Below, piece after piece: positions 59,793 to 64,000 of a stretch of DNA of 64,000 bases. Source of the DNA: Deltaproteobacteria bacterium (GTDB lineage Bacteria; Desulfobacterota; Binatia; Binatales; Binataceae); the NCBI GenBank assembly GCA_021799495.1, contig JAJZAI010000005.1, positions 1-64,000 of the forward strand. The letters run 5' to 3'. The stretch's first letter is position 1; every line of letters starts with the position of its first letter. The notes below the pieces were generated by a model. That model did not search any database. It was not told the origin of the DNA and was given only the letters and a program-made list of their open reading frames with translations. The translations under genes and the position numbers were made by a program.

Positions 59793-60214
59793 ATTCCAAA
59801 TTCCTCCACGTGATAGATAATTTGCGCGCGTCAGCGAATGGCTTGGCGCGGCTTGTCGATGTCCCGATGCGGTTCCCTACCGGGGTGGCCGCGTTTTGGA
59901 ACTCGGACCAACCGGTCGCGCACGCGCCGCGCCTCCCTTTCATAGGCGATCAGACTGATTGCCGACAAGCGCGGCCATCGCCGCCCGATTTTTCAATACG
60001 CGCGATTGGCTGAAACGACGCCGGCCGGCAGCCGCGACGGACCTGGCAGGGTATTCCGTCCTCGGCGCGCCGGCCGGCGTTTGCTGATTCTTTGGATCAG
60101 TTCGCGATGGTTGCGGGGTGCGGGCGCCGTAACTTCCAGAAAGTGGCGCTCAGCTTCGGTGGTCGGGGCGATGCGTCAGAGTCCCCCTCTTGCCCCACCC
60201 GCCACTCTGACGGC
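59793..60214. other. Intergenic region without recognised genes
   Basis: About 420 bases upstream of the SDR. The short plus-strand frames here have no ribosome sites or motifs. I see no repeats or promoters that I would defend. Confidence 0.4.
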
Positions 60215-60418
60215 TTATCCGAGCCCCAAAAATTTGACGACGGAAAGGAAATCGGAGCGGGTCGCAAAAGCCGCGTCCGAGACCTGTCGGAACATTTCTG
60301 TCTCATTCGCAATCACTGGACGGCCCTGAGACACATCGAAAAACAAAGGATCGTCAGGCCCGGGATCGCGTCCAAAGCGCTCGCGGAAAATCTGATAGCG
60401 TAACCGGGCTATGCGCAA
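60215..60418 (-). CDS. Small hypothetical protein, possibly a gene remnant
   Basis: The 67 residues from a TTG at 60418 (RIARLRYQIFRERFGRDPGP, then DDPLFFDVSQGRPVIANETE, ending SVVKFLGLG) read like a real, soluble protein. Upstream in the same frame the sequence becomes Arg-rich and unnatural, while an overlapping minus frame (60409-60642, with WGEHQWQFGAPKSNIEDQHM) looks better, so the two may be halves of one frameshifted gene. The function is unknown. The stretch between 60643 and 60699 holds nothing else. Confidence 0.35.
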   Translation of the reverse strand: MRIARLRYQIFRERFGRDPGPDDPLFFDVSQGRPVIANETEMFRQVSDAAFATRSDFLSVVKFLGLG

Positions 60419-60699
60419 AATTGCGCTGCCGACATCCGTGGTCTGGCGCCGAGGTGAGCGAAATAGCCGACCAGTCGCATGTGCTGGTCCTCGATGTTCG
60501 ATTTTGGCGCGCCGAATTGCCATTGGTGTTCTCCCCACTGCTGGAAAACCAACATGAGCAATTCAGATGCCAGCCGTTTGATCGCCACAGATATTTTATA
60601 AGTGATTGAATTTATTGAGTTGTATTGACCAGCCAGCGCCATGCGCTTGGCGTTATCGGCGCGGGCGTCAAGTTATCTTTCCAGTCGCTGCCGGAAAAC

Positions 60700-62307
60700 T
60701 TATCGGAGATGGTAGGTTTTTATCTTTTCCTGCAGCGCGGGGCGCGAAATCCCCAGCGCCTGCGCCGCGCGCGAAACGTTGCCGTGATGGCGCGCGAGGG
60801 CCTCGGTGATAAAAGCGGCCTCGAACTCCGCGCGCGCTTCGCGCAGCGACTGGGCGCGGCCGTCGCGATCTCCCACGGCGTCGGCGGGAGCCGCAGTCGT
60901 AACCGGCGCGGACGCCGTCGCGGCGCCGGCCTTGATTGGCGTGGAGCGGTTTGCGGCGGCGCGCAAATCCGGGGAGAGCTGCGCAACGCCAATCGTGTCG
61001 CCATCGCGCGCCATCGCGACCGCGCGGTCGATTTCGTTGCGCAACTGCCGCACATTTCCCGGCCAATCGTAGTTCGCAAAGATTGCGAGCACGGCGGGAT
61101 CGAAACCGGACACGCGCTTGTGATGGCGCTCGGCGGAGACGGTCAGGAAACGGCTCGCCAGCGACTCGATATCTTCGCGCCGGGCGCGCAGCCGCGGCAG
61201 ATCGATCGGGAAGGCCGCGAGCCGATAATATAGGTCCTCGCGAAACGCGTTGGCCGCGACCTCGGCCTTCAAATCGCGATTGGTGGCCGAGATGATTCGC
61301 ACGTCAACGCGCACCGGAAAGGTTTCGCCGACCGGAATCACCTCCTCCTGCTCGAGCACCCGCAACAGCTTGGCCTGCATCCGAAGCGGCATCTCCGTCA
61401 CTTCGTCGAGAAAGACCACGCCGCCCGATGCGGCGCGGAAGACCCCCGGGCTGTCGCGGATCGCGCCGGTGAAGGAGCCTTTGCGATGGCCGAACAATTC
61501 GCTTTCGAGCAGCGCCTCCGGCATCGCCGCGCAATTGACCGCGACGAACGGCGCTTCGCAGCGCGCGCTCGCGCGATGGATTCCGCGCGCGACCAGTTCT
61601 TTGCCGGTTCCGGTGTCGCCCTGAATCATCACCGCGATCGACGACGCGGCCGCCGCTTCCATGAGCTGGAAAACTTCGAGCATCGGCGCGCTCGAGCCGA
61701 TGATTTCCGTGAAGAGATTGTTTTTGGCCAGATCGCGCCGTAAGGCGCCGACCTGCGTGCGCAGGATCGCTTCGGAATCGCGAAGCTGCGCGTACAGGCT
61801 GGCGTTTTCGATCGCGATCGCGATGCTTTCGGAAACCGCTTCGAGAAACGCGACGTCGCTGCCGTCGAACACGCCGTCGCGCCGGTTGAGAACTTCAAGC
61901 ACGCCGATTGCGCCGTTGCGGCCTTGCAGCGGCGTGGCGACGAGATTGCGCGTCACGGCGCCGGTCTGGCGATCGATCGCGCGGTACAGGCGCGGGTCAT
62001 TCTGAGCGTCGTTAACAACGATGGTTTGACGGTCGCTCAGCGCCGCGCCGGCGATCCCTTTGTCGGCCGGCAGACGCAGGCTGCGCAGCGCGTTCGCCAC
62101 GTTTTCGTTCAAGTCGGCGACGTACGGAAAATACAATTCGCGGCGGTCGCGATCGAGCAGCAGCACCGACGCCGCTTCGGCGTTCAGCGTCTCGCGGCAT
62201 TTTTCGATGACGTACGGAATCAGATCGGCGAGTTCAGTCTTGGCGGAAAAAGCGCAGCCGAGCTCGTAGAGGGTGCGGAAGCGTTCGGCTTCAGGTGAGG
62301 AGGTCAT
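60700..62307 (-). CDS. Sigma-54-dependent regulator with GAF domain (NifA-like layout)
   Basis: A 535-residue bacterial enhancer-binding protein. Domain order: GAF (about 10-165; [30 protein letters not shown]), AAA+ (about 190-425; Walker [20 protein letters not shown], Walker [18 protein letters not shown]) and a C-terminal Fis-type HTH ([21 protein letters not shown]). The sigma-54 contact loop reads GSFTGA in place of GAFTGA, a known tolerated variant. It activates sigma-54 promoters in response to a signal at the GAF domain. No sensor kinase or obvious target operon is adjacent. Confidence 0.92.
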   Translation of the reverse strand: MTSSPEAERFRTLYELGCAFSAKTELADLIPYVIEKCRETLNAEAASVLLLDRDRRELYFPYVADLNENVANALRSLRLPADKGIAGAALSDRQTIVVNDAQNDPRLYRAIDRQTGAVTRNLVATPLQGRNGAIGVLEVLNRRDGVFDGSDVAFLEAVSESIAIAIENASLYAQLRDSEAILRTQVGALRRDLAKNNLFTEIIGSSAPMLEVFQLMEAAAASSIAVMIQGDTGTGKELVARGIHRASARCEAPFVAVNCAAMPEALLESELFGHRKGSFTGAIRDSPGVFRAASGGVVFLDEVTEMPLRMQAKLLRVLEQEEVIPVGETFPVRVDVRIISATNRDLKAEVAANAFREDLYYRLAAFPIDLPRLRARREDIESLASRFLTVSAERHHKRVSGFDPAVLAIFANYDWPGNVRQLRNEIDRAVAMARDGDTIGVAQLSPDLRAAANRSTPIKAGAATASAPVTTAAPADAVGDRDGRAQSLREARAEFEAAFITEALARHHGNVSRAAQALGISRPALQEKIKTYHLR

Positions 62308-62601
62308 CGCGCCGTCAGTTTTGATCAACTACGACCAACCGGCAACTCGTAAGAGTCCCTGGCGCACCTACGCGCCGGCGCAAATCTCCAAGATTGCGTC
62401 AAAACGTTCCTGGCGATGCGGAGGATCGCCAAGCCGGCAGGATAAAACTCGATAAGGCGCGACGACGACGCGCCTGGCGGATTATCAGGACAACGCTAAA
62501 AGAGCCGGCATTGCAAACTTGCGGATTCTCGTTCGCGCTTCCGTGCTGGTATCGCCGTTTTGACGCGATTCGATCGGGGGATTCTCTCGGCCGCCGTACG
62601 A

Positions 62602-62853
62602 TCAGCCAGCTCGCTTGCCGCGTCGCGCCTTAATCTCGATCGACGACTGTTCTTCCTCGGAACGCCAGCGCTCGATCATATCGATGCTGAAACGCCATTC
62701 GCTGCCGACCCGAAATCCCGGCAGTTGCCGCGCGCGAAGCAGCCGATAGACGGTTGTCGGATGAACCCTAAGGTACTCCGACAATTCACGAACGGTGAGG
62801 ACTTTTGGCGGTAAACCGTGAGCCCCATGTTTCTTTGTGCGATTTTCTTCCAC
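62602..62853 (-). CDS. Excisionase-family helix-turn-helix DNA-binding protein (copy 2)
   Basis: An 83-residue MerR-like HTH protein. KVLTVRELSEYLRVHPTTVYRLLRAR and LPGFRVGSEWRFSIDMIERW match the protein at 40057-40263 almost residue for residue. The GTG start at 62853 is fixed by AAGGAGAT immediately upstream at ideal spacing; the longer frame is rejected. A good sigma-70 promoter lies about 180 bases upstream, giving a long, AT-rich leader. A short charged C-terminal tail (IKARRGKRAG) differs from copy 1. Confidence 0.88.
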   Translation of the reverse strand: MEENRTKKHGAHGLPPKVLTVRELSEYLRVHPTTVYRLLRARQLPGFRVGSEWRFSIDMIERWRSEEEQSSIEIKARRGKRAG

Positions 62854-62960
62854 GATATCTCCTTTTATTCTCGGCTTTGCCTTAAAAAATATTAACAACG
62901 CCTCATTTTAACGTCCATGTTATGAAAATTGCTAGAAACCCTAGCTCATTTCACCTGATT

Positions 62961-62969
62961 TTATCCACA
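62961..62969. promoter_or_regulatory. Perfect DnaA-box sequence
   Basis: TTATCCACA, the DnaA-box consensus, in an AT-rich leader region. It is single; no cluster of boxes or dnaA gene is nearby, so it is not evidence of an origin. It may be a chance or regulatory DnaA site. Confidence 0.3.
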
Positions 62970-63036
62970 ATCCACGAAACACAGCGAAACTTTAGCAACT
63001 TCCATCAATTTTTCCGAATCAACTGTTATTTAGCCT

Positions 63037-63065
63037 TTATAGACCGATTTTGTAGCAGTTTCAAG
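63037..63065 (-). promoter_or_regulatory. Sigma-70 promoter of HTH copy 2
   Basis: On the minus strand TTGAAA (63060-63065), a 17-base spacer and TATAAA (63037-63042): a near-consensus promoter pointing at the HTH gene. The predicted leader is about 175 bases long and includes the DnaA-box-like site. The remaining bases up to 63273 hold nothing I recognise. Confidence 0.6.
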
Positions 63066-63273
63066 CTCTATTAATGTTTTCTGCCGCAAGCTCCATGAAA
63101 GCGAAACCAGCATCATCTTGAATCTGGCCTTGAGGCGCTTCGTAGCGTTCATAGAGTATGACGATCTTGGCTCATAATTGTTTCAAGTTGATTCAGATTA
63201 AGTTGGACCGGTATCCAAAGTTTAAGCTTGGCCAAAATCGGCGTCGAACCAGCGCAGCCCCTTTGCTTGCTGT

Positions 63274-63711
63274 TCAGCGGTGAACGGAGGGAAGCGTGCT
63301 CGGATCTGGCTGTGGTTCGGATACCGCGCAAAATCCACGGATATAGCCCACCAATCCGGCGATTTCATCGTTGGTCAGGCGGTCGCCGAACGCCGGCATC
63401 GACGCGCGGATGCCGATTGCGCCGCCGCCTTGTTGAATCGCGAGAAACAGCGTCGCATTCGACATCAAGCTCATCCAGGAGCAATCGCGCAAACTATGCG
63501 ATGGCGATGCGCTGTTATCGGTCGAGCCGTCGTCGGCGGCTCCATCCGCGCCATGACATCGCGCGCAGTGCTGTCGGTAAAGGGCCGCAGGGGCGTCCGC
63601 GCTTTTCGCGGGAGACGAAAACGCGGCGATTGCGATCAACGATGCGGCCATCGCCAGCCCGCGCGGTAATAATCGCCGCTTCAAACGAACCGCCGGAACC
63701 GTCCGCGACAC
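63274..63711 (-). CDS. Monohaem c-type cytochrome
   Basis: A 145-residue periplasmic class I cytochrome c. The signal peptide is ALAMAASLIAIAAFSSPAKSADA-like (read from about residue 19 to 40), the haem motif is CARCH in YRQHCARCHGADG, and the distal Met is in SMPAFGDRLTNDEIAGLVGYI. It likely carries electrons to an oxidase or oxidoreductase. The start is GTG 63711; a later Met at residue 21 would shorten the signal too far. Stand-alone, divergent from the stress-protein gene. Confidence 0.88.
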   Translation of the reverse strand: MSRTVPAVRLKRRLLPRGLAMAASLIAIAAFSSPAKSADAPAALYRQHCARCHGADGAADDGSTDNSASPSHSLRDCSWMSLMSNATLFLAIQQGGGAIGIRASMPAFGDRLTNDEIAGLVGYIRGFCAVSEPQPDPSTLPSVHR

Positions 63712-63880
63712 GACGCCCGGCCGCTGCCGCCCGTCACCGGCGTAGCGGCTGAACCTGTCGGCCAGACGTTTCGCTCAAAAACGAATCGGGCCGAAGCATA
63801 GACCGTTTTTACTTCCATTTTCGCACGCTGACGGCGATCTTGATTCATAGAGGCGCGATCATTATCGCGGAAGAAGGCGA

Positions 63881-64000
63881 TGTTCCAGAATATTCTGTGT
63901 CCTGTCGATTTTGACCCAGTATCGCTTAGCGTGATCGACGCGGCGGCCGATCTCGCTCGCGCCAACCATGGCAAGCTGCATTTGCTTTACGTGGTGCCGA
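63881..64000 (+). CDS. Universal stress protein family, N-terminal part (cut by window edge)
   Basis: The first 40 codons: MFQNILCPVDFDPVSLSVID, then AAADLARANHGKLHLLYVVP. This is the typical start of a UspA-fold protein (first strand with the VDFD phosphate-side Asp, helix, second strand). The rest is beyond the window. Confidence 0.8.

Overview
This is a high-GC, gene-dense stretch of a bacterial chromosome, with no plasmid, phage or IS features. No rRNA is present, so taxonomy is weak inference: the mix of many SDRs, an acyl-CoA dehydrogenase, phosphoketolase, bactofilin, sigma-54 regulator and copper oxidase suits an uncultured soil proteobacterium-like or Desulfobacterota/Binatota-like lineage. 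Both window edges cut genes (jag on the left, a universal stress protein on the right).

Left end (1-9.3 kb): the conserved rpmH-rnpA-yidD-yidC-jag block on the minus strand, a Tat-exported beta-carbonic anhydrase, a carboxymuconolactone decarboxylase-family protein, a secreted lipoprotein gene interrupted by two in-frame stop codons, and a copA-copB copper resistance pair. The rnpA frame stays open through the whole of rpmH, as described for Thermus.

The most interesting region is 9.4-19.5 kb, a lasso-like RiPP locus. A 53-residue precursor at 19283-19444 (minus) has a strong ribosome binding site and a typical lasso leader (Y-x-x-P-x-L-x-x-Y-G, then Thr). Around it lie an HPr-kinase-like lasso-peptide-type kinase, two paralogous PhyH dioxygenases, a PRMT-like methyltransferase fused to a PqqD-like domain, a free-standing PqqD (B1), an asparagine-synthetase-like cyclase (C) with Ser instead of the catalytic Cys2, an ABC exporter and a PF14907-type nucleotidyltransferase. 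No B2 leader peptidase is visible, so this looks like an atypical tailoring-rich RiPP system.

Middle (19.6-40.3 kb): three class II tRNAs (Leu-CAA, Leu-TAG, Ser-CGA); a phasin-like protein and a GST; an xfp-pgm-glgP operon linking glycogen breakdown to phosphoketolase; a MetE-like protein; the conserved CP-ATP-grasp / alpha-E / transglutaminase trio; small redox proteins (PPOX, TusA-like, DsbA/FrnE-like); SDRs, a cupin, a lipoprotein, a bactofilin and an excisionase-type HTH protein.

Right (40.4-64 kb): a five-gene MoxR/DUF58/VWA operon, a beta-hydroxyacid dehydrogenase with endonuclease III, a 2-oxoacid dehydrogenase E1alpha-E1beta-E2 operon followed by an M20 peptidase and a FIST protein, a methyltransferase, an acyl-CoA dehydrogenase with a textbook terminator, a GIY-YIG-like orphan, an SDR, a sigma-54 GAF regulator, a second excisionase-type HTH gene with a good sigma-70 promoter, and a monohaem cytochrome c.
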